The notes beneath the pieces are model-generated. The model had not been told where the DNA came from, did not search any database, and was given only the letters and a program-made list of their open reading frames with translations. Source: Steinernema hermaphroditum (taxonomy: Eukaryota; Nematoda; Chromadorea; Rhabditida; Steinernematidae). Taken from it: a stretch of 64,000 nt of DNA. Shown piece by piece: positions 1-11,989 of this stretch (the stretch's first letter is position 1; each line of letters starts with the position of its first letter). The stretch covers positions 8,644,012 through 8,708,011 of the forward strand of contig CM059623.1 in NCBI GenBank assembly GCA_030435675.1. Reading direction: 5' to 3'. Both the position numbers and the translations under genes were made by a program.

Positions 1-10
1 CTCTCTCCAG

Positions 11-72
11 GCTCGAAGACCAACTCCGATTCGGAAGCTTTCCCTTCTTTATCCGCGTGCTGCAATCTCTAG
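11..72 (+). CDS. Possible last exon of a gene entering from the left (C-terminal CCNL)
   Basis: The window opens with a pyrimidine-rich stretch ending in CAG at position 10, which looks like a splice acceptor. Read from there in one frame, about 20 codons follow up to a TAG at 70-72 and end in Ser-Ala-Cys-Cys-Asn-Leu. A C-terminal CCxx tail is typical of prenylated Rab-type small GTPases, so this could be the tail of such a gene. The piece is too short for homology and the frame is inferred, so the call is weak. Confidence 0.25.
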
Positions 73-695
73 TATGGCCCTATTTCTCGCTTCTAATAGG
101 GCGATATGAGACGCTACTACAGTACTTTTTCTGTGTTTTATGACTCTAAAGCAAAGTACACACGGTTTAGTTGTTTGTTCGCGAGCTGTTATTTGCTTTT
201 TCAGAGCAAAGAGTTGTGACCCACTTTCGATGGAGCAAAGAAGAAGGTACAAAAGTTATAAAACGTGTTTTCTCAGTCGTTTTTCCAAAGTGGCCGAATT
301 CACAACAAAAACATCGAAGACAACTAAACACCCTCCGTATATGCCGACAAGAAGGCCTTCTTCGTCTTTTCTGTGGCTATGAGGACCGGAAGCGGCCTCT
401 CCCGTCATACAGCTCGTCAAATAAATGTAAGCCTGCACGCCCCTTGCTCTTTTTGCCCTGAGTCCAAAGAGCGCCCGAGGACATCCCTTGCCCCCACTTC
501 CGTCAAATCCCCCCAAATGGCGTCCGCCAGTGGCCCTCCCGCGCGCCCTGTGGAAGGCAACATTGCCTAACTGCTCGGCGGGACCAAACTACATACTACG
601 AACGGCGCGCCTCGGCCGCGGCGATCGATCGGATTGGGCCGATCGCCCGGCGATGCGCCTAATTGACTGAATTTTCTCGAAATTAGAGGAAAATC
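73..695. other. Intergenic spacer upstream of the phosphorylase kinase gene
   Basis: No convincing gene is seen here. The short open frames in all phases have unlike composition and no family resemblance. The stretch just before 696 is T-rich and ends in an acceptor-like ATTAG about 10 nt from the start codon, compatible with spliced-leader addition. Confidence 0.5.
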
Positions 696-3600
696 ATGCG
701 TGCTCGGAGCCATTCTGGCGTCCGCCTCGACCAGCTCTCGATGCTCGTCGAGCGGACGATCCTCAGCCTGCAGAATCCGATCACCGGCCTCTTCGCCAAC
801 AACAATCAGGACTTTCCAGGTATTCCCTTCTTTTTCTTCACCCTCTATCGCTGCTTTTAGGCCATGCGTGGGTTCGGGACAACCTGTACGCGGCGCAGGC
901 CCTCTGGGCGATGTATCGCGCCTACCAGAAGAGCGCCGACTTCGATGAGGACGTCGCGAAGGCGAACGAACTAGCTCTGACATGGTGAGTTCTGATGGAA
1001 AGCGATTCTGGAAGTGCTATTGCAGCGTGAAAATCATGCAGTCGTTGCTCGAGTGCTTCATGCTGCAGGCGGACAAGGTGGAGCAGTTCAAGCTGCACCA
1101 GAGACCCGGCGACGCGCTCCACGCGAAGTACTCTGTGCGCACGAAGGGACCCGTTTGTGGAGACGAAAATTGGGGCCATCTGCAGATCGACGCCACTTCG
1201 CTTTTCCTTCTGACGCTCGCCCAGATGACCGCCTCTGGTACGGGCTGTAGGAAGGCCAATCCACTAATGCACTGGTTCTTCAGGTCTCCAGATTGTCCGA
1301 AATTTCGATGAAGTCGCCTTTGTGCAGAACCTCGTTTACTACATCGAAACCGGGTACAGAACTCCGGTATGTCGCTCTGTCTTTAGCGAAAATACGCCGA
1401 TACATTGTAGGACTATGGAATCTGGGAAAGAGGCGACAAAACGAACCAGGGCATCCGCGAACTGAACGCCAGCAGCATTGGGATGGTGAAGGCGGCGCTG
1501 CAGGCGCTCAACGACGTCGGCGACCTCTTCGGCGACGGTTCTAAGGGATCCGTGATCCACGTGCTCCCCGATCAGATCCAGCAGTGCTCCGCCGTGCTCT
1601 CCGGAATGCTCCCGCGAGAGTCGTTCTCCAAGGAGACCGACGCCGGGCTCCTCTCCATCATTTCCTACCCGGCGTTCGCTGTAGAAGATCCTGAACTGGT
1701 CCGACTGACCAGGGAGACCGTCATGGAAACTCTGCTGGGACGATATGGATGCCGGCGGTTCCTTCGCGACGGCTACAAGACCCCGGTGGAGGATCCGAAT
1801 CGGCTCTACTACAGAAACGATGAACTGCAGCAGTTCGAGGGTATCGAGTGCGAATGGCCACTCTTTCTCTGCTACTTCACGTTGGATGCGATGTTCAGCA
1901 AGAACACAGAAATGACCACTCTCTTCTGGAATCAACTGGACAAGGTTTCGTCAGCTCTCCGCTCCCATCATAGCATTTCGTTTAGTGCGTGATCGAAGAC
2001 AGCAATAACAGGAAGCACAGCTTCATCCGCCTGGTTCCCGAGCTCTATAAGGTGCCGAGCGATCTCGTCTTCAAGGAGAGAAACGATCGCGGAACGCAGC
2101 AGAGAGAACCAGCGGGGACCGCGTATGCACACATGTCCATGAATATGAAATATTCCTCAAATTTCAGTCCGTTTCTGTGGGCGCAGTCCCTCTATATAAT
2201 CTGTTCTCTCATCCACGATGGCTTCCTCTCTCCAGCCGAGCTGGATCCCCTCAGTCGAAGGCTCTCTGTGTACGAAAAGCGACCTCCATGCGAAGTCCAG
2301 GTGGTGATTCTCGCCGACAATGCCGACGTCCAGAAGGAGCTGGCGATGAACGACATCGCCGTGCAGCGCGTGGACGAGATCGACCCCGTCTTTTGCATTC
2401 AACCGGCCTATGTTTTCTCCAAAATTCTCTCGAAGTTCGCTCTTTCCTTCCTCCGACTTACTCATCTGTGCTTTCAGGCTCGGCGAGTCCAAGAAGCTGA
2501 GGCTGTCGGGAAGACCCACGGACCGCGACGTCGGACTTCTTAGCACGAGCAAGCTCTACCAGCTCGGGCAGAAGTTCATCGTGTTCACTCCTCAAGTAGC
2601 GCTCCGTCCGTCCACCGTTGCTAAAGTTTTCTTCCAGTTCATGGACCGGCGCCGGTCGCACCTCATGTACGACATCCGGATTCTGATGGACGAGTGGAGC
2701 TCCGAGCTGCAGTACATCTACTCGAGCTGGAACTCCACAAGCATCTCCGGCCGTCCGCTGGTCGTCCTCGTCATCTCCAAGAACATGCTCCAGTCGGATT
2801 CCGCTCTTGCCAGTCCAGGAATCATGAATCGCCATATGAAGGCTACCGTAGTTGGCACGATCAAGAAGATCAGCAATGGATATCTCGGCGGAGCGAGGTA
2901 AACGGCTTTGGTATGAGCGTTCCTAACGCCCGTTCAGAGTGGTGATGAAGAACATTTCGGAGTTCTTCCGCACGACGGCCGTCAGCACTCTCGAGTTCCA
3001 CAACACGAGCGTCGAGCAGTTCCTCGAGTTGAGCAAGCCTAGTGGCGAGTCGAAGGGCCTTCTCGACGAAACAGTCTCTGTGGGTGAGTTCGCCGATGCA
3101 CGGGCGCTATCTTCATGTTTTCCTTCTTAGCTTCTTCCCCCGCTATCCGTCCTTCCAAAGAGAACCCGCTCAAACGAGTCGATTCCATTAAAGATCGCCG
3201 TCCCCGGCAGTTCAACCTGGTCCACAAGACCTCGATGCGCCATCGCTCCATTGTCCTGGACAGCAACGACGCCGATCTCGTGCGACTCAGGTTGGCCTAC
3301 GCGTCGCCGAAGGTGCCTCCGACGCCGACTTCGATGAGTCCGCTCATCGAGAAGCCCTTCCCGTCTTTGGCTGCTGAGGTGCGCTTCCAGCTAACCCGTT
3401 TCTGACAGCAGCATCTAGACGCCTCTGTTGCACACCACGTGGTCGAGCTCTTCGCTCACCAGCGAGAGCTCCGGCAAGCTGGACATGAACCAGATGGGCG
3501 AGATGGACGCCGAGGAGCTGGTGGACATGCTGAAGGAGACGAACATCCTCGATGAGCAGGCGTCGATCATCCACTACCTCTGGATGAAGTTCGGGCCCAG

Positions 3601-5066
3601 CCACGACACGCAGCTGAACGGCCGCGATAACATTACGGTGAGGATGCTGATGAACGAGGTCTACACCAAGGTAAGCTCACCGCTTGAATTCGGAGATACG
3701 GCGGACTCGTTTAGGCATGCGACAGCAGAGATTGGGCACTCGTGCGCCTGACGGCGGGGCTTCTCAAACGCTACCTGGACGAACTGCCGATGTCGGTGAA
3801 CCACCTGCTGGTGAGACAGAAGCAGCTGACCGTCGGGATGCCTTCGAAGAACGAGGAGGCGATCACTTGTCCCAAGACGCGCGAGGAGATGCGCTTGATC
3901 ATGGAGCGCGCCTACGGAGACGACCCTAACTCGTTCACTCTGGCGCAGGAGATCATGGTCTCCCTAGGATCGCTCGTCAGAACCGAACCGAAACTGTTCG
4001 TGGAGATGTTCAGATTGCGCATCGGACTCATCATTCAGGTTCTGCCCCTCTCCACCTACCGTAATCCACAGTCTTTGCAGGTTCTTGCAAGCGAGTTGGC
4101 CCGTCTTCGGAATCTGAACGCCGAGAAGGCGAGCCAGGCACTTCTCACCGTCAGTCCCTTCGAGCTGAAGTCCATGCTGGTGGCACTTCTGAATGGCCGT
4201 CTTCTCGAGGAGATCGACTTCGGCCTCTCGGAACGGGGCGGTAAGGAGCTGCGGACGGGAATGGGAAGCTTCCGGAAACAGATCGAAGAGCGAAAGTCGC
4301 TGCGAAAGTCGATGCACGGCCAAAAGCTGGACACGGAGTCCGTCATGGAGCTGTCTTCTTCTGACAGCGACGACTCCAGCGAAGACTTCCAGTTCGGAAT
4401 CTGGCTGCGCCATCGACGCATCGATGGCGCGCTGAACCGCGTGCCCGCCGACTTCTACGCGGTATGGTGCGCCTTCGCCTGTGCCTCCCTCACCTCCTTC
4501 TGCTTTCAGTCCGTTTGGGACAGCGTGCGAATGTTCCCTCAAGGCATCTCCATTAACCATATAAACCTTCACTGGGGAGTCACTCAGGAGGTACGGTATA
4601 CCCCATGTCACATTTGTTGATTACCGTAGTTCAGATGACTCGAAGGGAGATCAAGTTCGCCCTGCAAGTGGAGCAAGTGCTCAACCAGGTGGCCGAGCCC
4701 GAGTACCGTGAGATGATCGTCGAGGCGCTGACGCTGATCGGCCAACTGGAGAAGATCCTGAAGTGTCCGCCCGTGGTGCGCTGCGATCGGTCCTTCGAAG
4801 TGGACTCCGTGGTGGTGCGGGCGAATCGTCTCTTCGTGGAGCATAATGTGGACTCGCTCATAAGCTCGCTCATCACTCCGTGTGTCTTTCAGGCGAAAAT
4901 GGACACGATAGTGATGGAGTGCTGCGGCGACGGGAATCCTTGCGACGGTGCCCAGGGAATGTGCAAGCACTTCTACGACTCGGCCCCGGCTGGCGAGTTC
5001 GGCACCGCGCACTACATGATCCGCGCCTTGATGGACATCTTCGGCCCCAGAGACGGATGTAAATAG
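696..5066 (+). CDS. PHKA: Phosphorylase b kinase regulatory subunit alpha
   Basis: Regulatory alpha subunit of phosphorylase kinase, the cytosolic complex (alpha, beta, gamma, calmodulin) that activates glycogen phosphorylase. The spliced product is about 1,200 residues, close to the family length. From the N-terminus it shows the glucoamylase-like start ([12 protein letters not shown], then [15 protein letters not shown]), the block [20 protein letters not shown], the hallmark [16 protein letters not shown], then [23 protein letters not shown] and [18 protein letters not shown]. Near the end are [10 protein letters not shown] and [11 protein letters not shown], typical of the alpha chain. 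The coding sequence is split by many introns of about 40-46 bp, for example 820-860, 985-1025, 1238-1283 and 1367-1410. The start at 696 gives the expected N-terminus. The last residues are RDGCK, so the farnesylation CAAX box of vertebrate alpha chains is absent. A beta chain is less likely because the C-terminal third follows alpha. Confidence 0.93.
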
Positions 5067-5421
5067 TGTAGGAAATGAATTTGTATGATGCGTGCGTTCG
5101 TCGTGAACCTTTTGTCGTCACTCGCGTAACTCATATTCCCAAGATTTAATGTGTTCTTTCGCCGGCGAAACAAGTGTCATTTGACAAATCGCCTCTCCCT
5201 CTGTGTCGTGTGAGCACGCGGGCGGAATTGAGCGACACTTTCAATATTTATAACTTATCGATAGTTCCTCAAGAAGTCGTGAACACTTTGTACAATAGAA
5301 GATGGTTCTAAGGAATGATGACGCGGGAGCGCCCCTCCCTGTTCAGCTTCTCCGCCGAGTGACTCCGCTTAAGCTGCTTGTCCGAGGGATGGAGCTTGTC
5401 TTCGCACACCCTGCTCAGCGC
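5067..5421. other. Spacer between convergent 3' ends
   Basis: This 355-bp gap separates the stop codons of two convergent genes. It presumably holds both 3' untranslated regions; I see no gene or repeat in it. Confidence 0.5.
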
Positions 5422-6654
5422 CTAAACGGATCGGTTAGAGCAGCCGCGCGCCTCCTCGCCCACCTCGAGCTTCTTGGCCCTTTCCTTGTAGAGCGGCTGC
5501 AGGGGCAGCTGCAGGTCGTTGGCCATGGCCAGCGTCCGCAGGTCGTAGTAGTACTTCGCGTAGACGGAGCTGGGCACGTTGATGTTGAACTCGAGGCACT
5601 CGAGGAACTGGCGCTCCAGCTCGTTCCTGAAACGCTCTCTGAGGGACGTCTCGGGGACGGACGTACATATCGTCGACGTTGGTGTCCCTCAGGATCTGAC
5701 AGTAGTCGACGTTCCACACAGCCTGGTCGTCCCACACCTTCGATGCGAGCATGATGGCACCGAGGACGACGCGCTTCCAGTTCGACGGGCACAGGTCCAT
5801 CTCGGCGTAGCTGAGGAGTCGCTCCACGTACACGAGGGTTATGATGGCGCACTCGGCTGTCAACTGGGCGGCGTGAAAGAGCGTCCGGACGAAGCGGTAG
5901 ATGTGCCGATGGTCGGGGTCTCGGCCTAGGCACTCCACCGAGATCTGCTCCTTCTGAAAAAGGCGTCAGGGGGCGCAGACCCGGGGCACATACCGATATG
6001 GGGTGGAGTCGCTCCTCGAAGATCTCCATAAGGCGTTCGTTGGAGCGATTCTTGCGGTTCACGATGTGGTAGTAGATGGCGAGCGATATGCACTTGACCG
6101 TATTCTTGAGGTTCGGTTGCGAAATGGTCGAGTCGTCGAGGAAGATCGTCGAGCAGCTGTTCGACTTCTTCAGGGGCAGCGCCGGGTGCGTCGTGTAGAC
6201 GTCGAGCACGTAGAAGGACCGCCGGTTGTCTTTCACTGCAACACATCGCTTTAGGGGAGCACAGGGCGACTCAGATACATTTCATCTCGCTCTTGCTTCG
6301 CTCCATGAAGGTCGGCTTGGCCGTCGGATGCGTCGAGGGGTCCTGCTCCGCATCTAAAGACTCGTTTAGGGAAGCGCTTCTGGAAACATCGCCCACCGTC
6401 GGGAATCTCTCTCTCGCTTATGTGCGGCAGAAACGAGATGGACGTCTCTTCGCGAGGAAACGAGTGATTGTTGTAGTACTGAAAAAAGAGGCTATAGGTG
6501 AGCAATAAAGGTGCCAGAAGGCCTGAGCGACGGCCTCCGGAAGGAGAGAAGCACCCACCTGACGGCCCTTCGCCTCGTCATCGTTGCCGCCGCGCCGTCG
6601 GACCTTATCATCGGAAGTCGCCGACCCTCGGACGCAGCAGGACGCGTTCCCCAT
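5422..6654 (-). CDS. CCNY: Cyclin Y (membrane-tethered PFTAIRE-CDK activator)
   Basis: Cyclin Y binds and activates CDK14/CDK16-type (PFTAIRE/PCTAIRE) kinases at the plasma membrane, with roles in Wnt receptor phosphorylation and, in worms, synapse remodelling (cyy-1). The N-terminus MGNASCC is a myristoylation/palmitoylation signal as in the family. The 14-3-3 site region reads [18 protein letters not shown]. The cyclin box contains [28 protein letters not shown]-like and [20 protein letters not shown] 40-bp intron near 5,640-5,680 joins VDDM to NELERQFLE, restoring the family sequence, and the end matches [10 protein letters not shown]. Translation ends soon after KERAKKLE, so the tail is short. 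The 5' exons in the poorly conserved region (6,250-6,600) are less certain. Confidence 0.92.
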
Positions 6655-7404
6655 CGGCTTCAGATCCACGCGACAGTCGAGAAAATCAGCTGCGGACGTT
6701 GTTATCTCCTCCGCGATAACGAGGGCATTCTAGTCGGCGGAGAAAGGGGTACTGGCCAGCAAGAATAGGACCCGTAGTGGCCGTCACCTGCAAACGAAGC
6801 CGTTAGGACTGCGAATCTCCCACGCCGGGATGTGTCAATGAGGCTCAAAGCCTCTTGTCGAAGCCTATAATCTATTCTCAGCCGCTCGATAGTTCACTGC
6901 GGCCGCCGGCGACCATTGACGTCTCGCTGTCCGGCCTCCGACGACCGCGACTACCGTACTCCGCCACTGCACACGCAGGGTCGTCAAAGCGAGGGAGCCG
7001 GGTTACAGTACCCTAATGAGCGCAGCCGTTAATAACTTGTTACACTCCGCGCAGTCAGTTGACGCGCACGGAGGTGTGTAGACGATAGGGGTGTTCACCG
7101 GAGGCCTCTCGAGAGATGTTCCGTCGGCGATGACGCAGTCGGAAGGTCCCTAAAAGCAGTCTGTCCGGAGGATATCTGTTTTTGTCTCTCTTCGGTGGAA
7201 AGGCTTCCAATAACAGAAAGTCGGACTATCTCAGAGTGCTAAGGGATTTCCGAAAAAAGACTTCGCATCAAAACATATTCATAGAGGTGGAAGTACGGTA
7301 GTGTTCTAAAGCGTTTTTGTCCCTACTAAAGGTGAACATCTCCTCTAGGTTCATTCCCTTTCATTTGACTTCGTTTCGTGAATCAAAGGCAATTCGCCTT
7401 CTTC

Positions 7405-7505
7405 TTGTCAGCGGTGGTGGGTCTACGGCTTCCGGGTGTCCCAATTCCCTCTGGAAGCCGGAACAGGAATTGCCGTCAGACCAACCGGACGCTCAGAGAG
7501 CGACC
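7405..7505 (+). repeat. Diverged copy of dispersed hairpin repeat R1
   Basis: The stretch CTACGGCTTCCGGGTGTCCC and the following TCTGGAAGCCGGAACAGGAA resemble the core of the copies at 8,581-8,700 and 39,268-39,379 (CTACGGCTCCCTGGTGTTCC, CTTCTGGGAGCCGGGGCGAT). The similarity fades at both sides. Confidence 0.45.
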
Positions 7506-7768
7506 TAGGGATCGAACGCTCTCCACCGCCACACGAGTCTGAATGATTCTCGCCATTTTCATTGTAGGGAAAAGTATTGTAGGTTAAAGTTTGACTTTTT
7601 TCTTTTGCACTCATGATACAAATTTCTCCAAAGTCCATCTGCACTTTCTATTTATTTCTACGCTTGGTGAAATCAAATATTTCCAACGTACTCACTTATT
7701 TTTTTGCATTCTTCATTGGAAGGTATGAAATATATTTCATAAAAGTGAATTGTCACTTGGATTGTATT

Positions 7769-7800
7769 TATTGGGTTGTGTCACTGAAAATGGCGCATGA
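7769..7800 (+). repeat. Mariner-like terminal sequence (solo)
   Basis: TATTGGGTTGTGTCACTGAA followed by AATGGCGCATGA resembles the 5' end of mariner elements (TTGGGTTGGTGCATAA...ATGGC) and the solo end at 38,386. No transposase is attached. Confidence 0.4.
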
Positions 7801-8267
7801 TTCCATTGCACCCTTACTGGTGTAATCACGCACATTTCGTTCAATGTTTACTTCTTTCGAATAGCTATCGACGCGAGATACGGTAGGCTTAGGAGAGAAT
7901 ATAAACTGTGCAAAAAATAGCTGCCCACAGGCACTCTATGTTCGCTAAAAATGAGGCGGCATTCTTTCGTTTGCACCTTGTCTCGCATCGACCGTGTTTG
8001 CCCGTTCCCTTGCAAGTGCAGTAAACTCAATTTTGTGGTACTGTAAACAAACAAGATCGTATTTGACGGGTTCCCTGCTTCAAGGTTAGGATTTCAGAAA
8101 GGTGGAAATTTGGTCAATCCAACTGGGTTTTCGGATTTGCAGATGCTTCGCTTGTGTCGTAGAAACGTTTATTCTCTTTCCAGTGGTCATTCATTGCCCA
8201 ACCACCATGCTGACCGTTTGTTCCATTCAAGGGTTTTTGAGAGTATATGATATCGAAGAAGATGATT

Positions 8268-8420
8268 TTACACGATTTACACGATTTATCTTCCCGAATC
8301 AACGGCTTACGCCGTGCAGGACGTCTCATAAATGCACAAAGAAGAACAAAGTCACACCGTAGCCGCTGATTTTCTTCTGGTTTCGGTGGAGCAGACGTAT
8401 CCGAAGAGAATCCAGCGTTC
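8268..8420 (-). repeat. Dispersed repeat R2 copy
   Basis: Read on the minus strand, this contains ATGAGACGTCCTGCACGGCG and GCCGTTGATTCGGGAAGATA. These match 30,540-30,640 (ATGAGACGTCTTGCACGGTG, GCCGTTGATTGGAGAGTATA) and, more weakly, 12,058-12,120. R2 lies next to R1 both here and near 12 kb, so the two are probably parts of one mobile element. Confidence 0.55.
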
Positions 8421-8580
8421 CCATCAGTATGCGCGGGCGTCGAAGTCGTGAAGAGTTGATTCCGGAAGTGGCGCGGCGGCGGAGAACAGCGAACGGAACG
8501 GAGGGGCATCTTCGGTTCGGCTGGCGGCGCGGACTTCGGAGTTGCAACGCTTCTTCGGCTTCTCTGGCGCGGGTAGAGTC

Positions 8581-8700
8581 GGGCGGTCGTGACGGGCTTT
8601 TTAGCGAGACGGTGGAACTACGGCTCCCTGGTGTTCCAGGCCTTCTGGGAGCCGGGGCGATCATTGCGCCAACAGCGACGGCCGAGAACGACCGCTCACT
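8581..8700 (+). repeat. Dispersed hairpin repeat R1, best copy
   Basis: About 120 bp starting GGGCGGTCGTGACGGGCTTT and ending GAGAACGACCGCTCACT. The two ends are imperfectly complementary (GGGCGGTCGTGACGG versus GAGCGGTCGTTCTCGG). The centre (CTCCCTGG...CCAGG...CTGGGAG) can also fold. A second copy with the same order of blocks is at 39,268-39,379. This resembles a non-autonomous foldback or MITE-like element. Confidence 0.6.
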
Positions 8701-9034
8701 TAACTCATTCGGCTCAGACAGCCTCAGAGAGAGAGAGCGAGTGGACGACCCGACCGATCGCTGGGGGCACAAATGAAAGACCGAAGAAGATGATAAAAGA
8801 TAAAAAACTTCGAATGGAGGCAGACAGCTGCGTCTTGTATGAATACTCAATAGTTCTGGCCATCTGGCGACGGACCGTTTTGTGACTTCGACAAACAGCG
8901 ACTGTTTGCAGAGCTGTAAACTGCCGAGAGGGATGCATTAGGGGGTGACTGGGCACTCCCGCAACGACAGTCGAACAGAGAAATGCTTTTATGGTAAATC
9001 ACAGAGAAGATCAAATGCATCGGAATCCGGAAGG

Positions 9035-10177
9035 TCAGCAGGTTTGGGTCTGCGCGGAGACTCGATTAGGGACGCCGGCCTTCGACCATGAGTGCATCTG
9101 GATGAGCACGTTCAGGAGTGCGTTCTTCATCTTGCTGAAAAGGAGGATGAGGGGAGATGACTCAAGGAGGAGGGCTCACCTCGAAAGCTTCGTGTTCTCG
9201 CAAATCGCGGGTCTGATGCCCTGATAGATCTCGTCGACGAGTTCGGGCCATTTTATCCAGAGTCTCCTCTGCACGGCCATGCAGAGGTCGTGTAGGGCCT
9301 GCGCACACCTGTCCACCATCTCTGGAGGGTTCTCTTCCTCCTCGGCGTCCTCGTCGGCCTCCTTCTGGTCACCTCCGAGGACCATGAGCCACCCCTTGAC
9401 GGAGGAGATGATTGTGAAGAGGATCACGTTGGAGCCGTCGATGGCGCGGTGGTGTGGCCGAGGGTAGTTGGCGACGAGGAGATTCCCGAGGAACTCCGGG
9501 AGGACGTCCGTCTTCGAGTCCGTCTCGAAGATGTAGTCCGTGATGAGGGCCGTCAAGCGATGCGAGAACGCGTCTTGGAAGGAGACGTTTTCTGAAATCG
9601 AGCGTTTGATAAAGAAAGAGCTGAGGAAAGGGGAACCTACTTATCACAGCAACGGCCAGTTCGACGATACAGTAGGCGTTTCCATGGTGAGCGGCCGAGT
9701 CGCAAAGGCACTCGGCCACTTTGTCCATCTCCTCTTCCGTCAACGAGTCGAGGTTTACCGTAAGAAGCTTGCCTAAAACGGTCTCATAGTATCAGAACGT
9801 CCTCCCGTGCACCTACTCAGCTCCTTCGCCGACATGTCCACGTTGACGTTCATCTTCTCCAGTTTCTCCACCAACTCGTCACAGCTGTCCACTTTGAACT
9901 GCGAGTCGTCGCTCGGTGCCTCCTTCCTGGCACCTCTCCGCGGGCCTCCGTTTTTCGGTCCTCCCAAGGCCGATTGCAGAGAAGCCATCATCCGCCGATT
10001 CCTATGCTCAGGGTTTCCGCCACGAGGACCTCTGTCATTGCGTGGTCTTCTGTTCTCGGACGGATCCTCCCGAGGCCGATCTTCTTGGTCGTCATGGTTG
10101 GGAACCGCTCGGGAAATACGTCCCGCGAATCGCGACGGAATATGAGGACCTCTACGGGAAGTGGAAGGATCGGACAT
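9035..10177 (-). CDS. MIF4G-domain translation factor (MIF4GD/CTIF/PAIP1-like)
   Basis: The N-terminal quarter is basic and low-complexity (many Arg/Pro/Gly, including NRRPRNDRGPRGGNPEHRNR), as in RNA-associated factors. It is followed by an all-helical MIF4G-like domain: DSLTEEEMDKVAECLCDSA, then a block around SFQDAFSHRLTALITDYIF, ANYPRPHHRAI..NVILF, and a last helix pair around CAQALHDLCMAVQRRLWIKW. The order of these blocks follows MIF4GD/SLIP1 and CTIF, which bridge the cap or histone-stem-loop complex to eIF3/eIF4G. An acidic loop (ADEDAEEEEN) interrupts the domain. Four exons are separated by short introns, the last at about 9,137-9,179, and the stop is at 9,035-9,037. Family membership at MIF4G level is reasonable; the exact orthologue is uncertain. 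Confidence 0.62.
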
Positions 10178-11234
10178 CTTCTGGAAGGGCAGCTCTAATG
10201 AAAGACGATCCGGGAACCTCGAGTTCGCATAAATAGGTCAAATGCAGCAAAAGCGATGTAAGGGTCTGACAAGAAGCAATGCTCGTTGTGAATCTTGTTC
10301 AAGAAGAACACACGGAGTAAGTGAAATTGTTTCTGATCTGCAATTAGAAGTCATACTGTACCTTATGGTGCAAAATTGTTTCGGTTTGAAATGTTACGGT
10401 ACCGTAACTTCTCGAAATCTTGTAGCTCTAGCTATCGTTGCACCTAGTACACAGATTCATTTCCTTATAAACTACAAGATACACATGTGCACCACTCTAT
10501 GCTACGGAGTAATAAGGCGTCTAATTACCCGTCTAAGACTCACATTTACTTAAACCAAAAAAGAGAGGGATTGTCGCACTGGATATGAAGCATCTTCATC
10601 TTCTTAACTATTTTAAGCAAATCCATTCGACATTTGTCCCCTGTGCTAGCGCCCTAGAGGGCATTCTCAACATTTCTGTCAAAGAGAGGTACGAATACGG
10701 TGAGTCACTAGACTTTTTGACGTCAAATATCGATTTTGACGTCACTCGTGAATCAGGAATCTCGGTGGAAACGAGGGATACTAATTGGGGAATGACGCAA
10801 ACAGAACGGGTGACTGTTAGCTACATGTACCCAGGACACTTTTCCATTTTGGGCGCAAAAAGCGGAAATTCCAATGCGAAGACGAACGACTTCAAAAGAG
10901 CTTTAATGGAAGGGTTTGAAAAGTCACTTCAGCTACGTCTTTTCAGGTAGAAAAAAGACCAAATTGTTTGATGGAGACTGTAGAATCACGAGCTTTTCAG
11001 ATATATAATAATCCTTTCGAAGGAAGGATCTACCTCTATTTCGAATTCCCATGTATATGGCAGACCTCACACATTGAATGTGCGGCTTTCGGAAGCAAGC
11101 AGAACGTACAAACAAAGGTCTGTTTATCAGAAATTCACGTTGAATAAAGCGAAGATGGACTGGACCTTCCAGTGTGTCGAAAACGTTATTCACGTTATTC
11201 ATTCAAAAGAAATGCGTCACTTTTGGAGGACTTA

Positions 11235-11590
11235 CAGGGTGATACAAAAGTTCTGTAACGCTCATTTCGATTATTCATTTTTTGTCATTTTGTGAATTAG
11301 TCATGGCCTCTCATTGTCATGTTCGACTTCGGCATCTATTCTTGCTCACTACATCGCTCCTACTTTTCCCTACTACATTGCTCAGACAGCTACAAACAAC
11401 CACGACCAAAAATTTTACGAAACGTTTGGAGGCCTGTATCGTGACAAAAAGTGGTCAATTCGAGCTGAGTCTGTGATATCCCCAGTAGTTTTTGTTGCTT
11501 TTTCATGTGGTAAATTTAGTTTGTTTCATTTCGCTTATGCTTTCGAGATACGCTCAGTTTTTAGCGTTACAGAACTTTTGTATCACGCTG
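11235..11590. mobile_element. 356-bp MITE with TA target duplication
   Basis: The left end CAGGGTGATACAAAAGTTCT continues with GTAACGCT. The right end is its reverse complement, AGCGTTACAGAACTTTTGTA then TCACGCTG, with one mismatch in about 28 bp. The dinucleotide TA flanks both ends (11,233-11,234 and 11,591-11,592). The interior has no transposase. Short terminal inverted repeats, TA duplication and small size point to a non-autonomous element moved by a Tc1/mariner-superfamily transposase. Confidence 0.75.
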
Positions 11591-11989
11591 TAGATTTAAG
11601 GAAATTTGCTGAGATTTAAAGAAGGGGTCGTTGGTCCTCGACTCGGAGACGGATATGAATGCCCATCCGACGACCAGCTCATCCAGGGTACGGACATGAG
11701 GCTAGAGAACACGAACTGTGAAGACAACGTTCGACTTCTCGCGCTGGATTCTCTGAAACCCCTCAAGATAAAATTGATTGTCTATACGGTACCTCGTATG
11801 TGCATTATGAAAGCGAATCTTTGCCGACGAGAGTCGCATACGGTATTTTCTGGAAGAGTGGTCAGTCAAGGGAGTGCCAAGCTCTATCCTTTATTATTTT
11901 TGGGGTTCTTTTCGTGCCCTTGGTAAAGGAAATAAACGGATTGCCGTAATATATCTGATTAAAAGGCTAATTCATTGAGTCAAGAGCGT

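Larger units (their letters stand above)
6655..9034. other. Intergenic region with repeat copies
   Basis: About 2.4 kb without a supported gene. It holds a diverged copy of the hairpin repeat (about 7,405-7,505), a mariner-like end (7,769-7,800), the composite repeat at 8,268-8,700, and otherwise unremarkable AT-richer DNA. The open frames of 60-170 residues here show no domain or coding bias. Confidence 0.5.

Noticed and set aside
10585..10950. Plus-strand open frame of 121 codons in AT-rich spacer
   Set aside because: No signal peptide, motif or splice support, and it lies among repeats.
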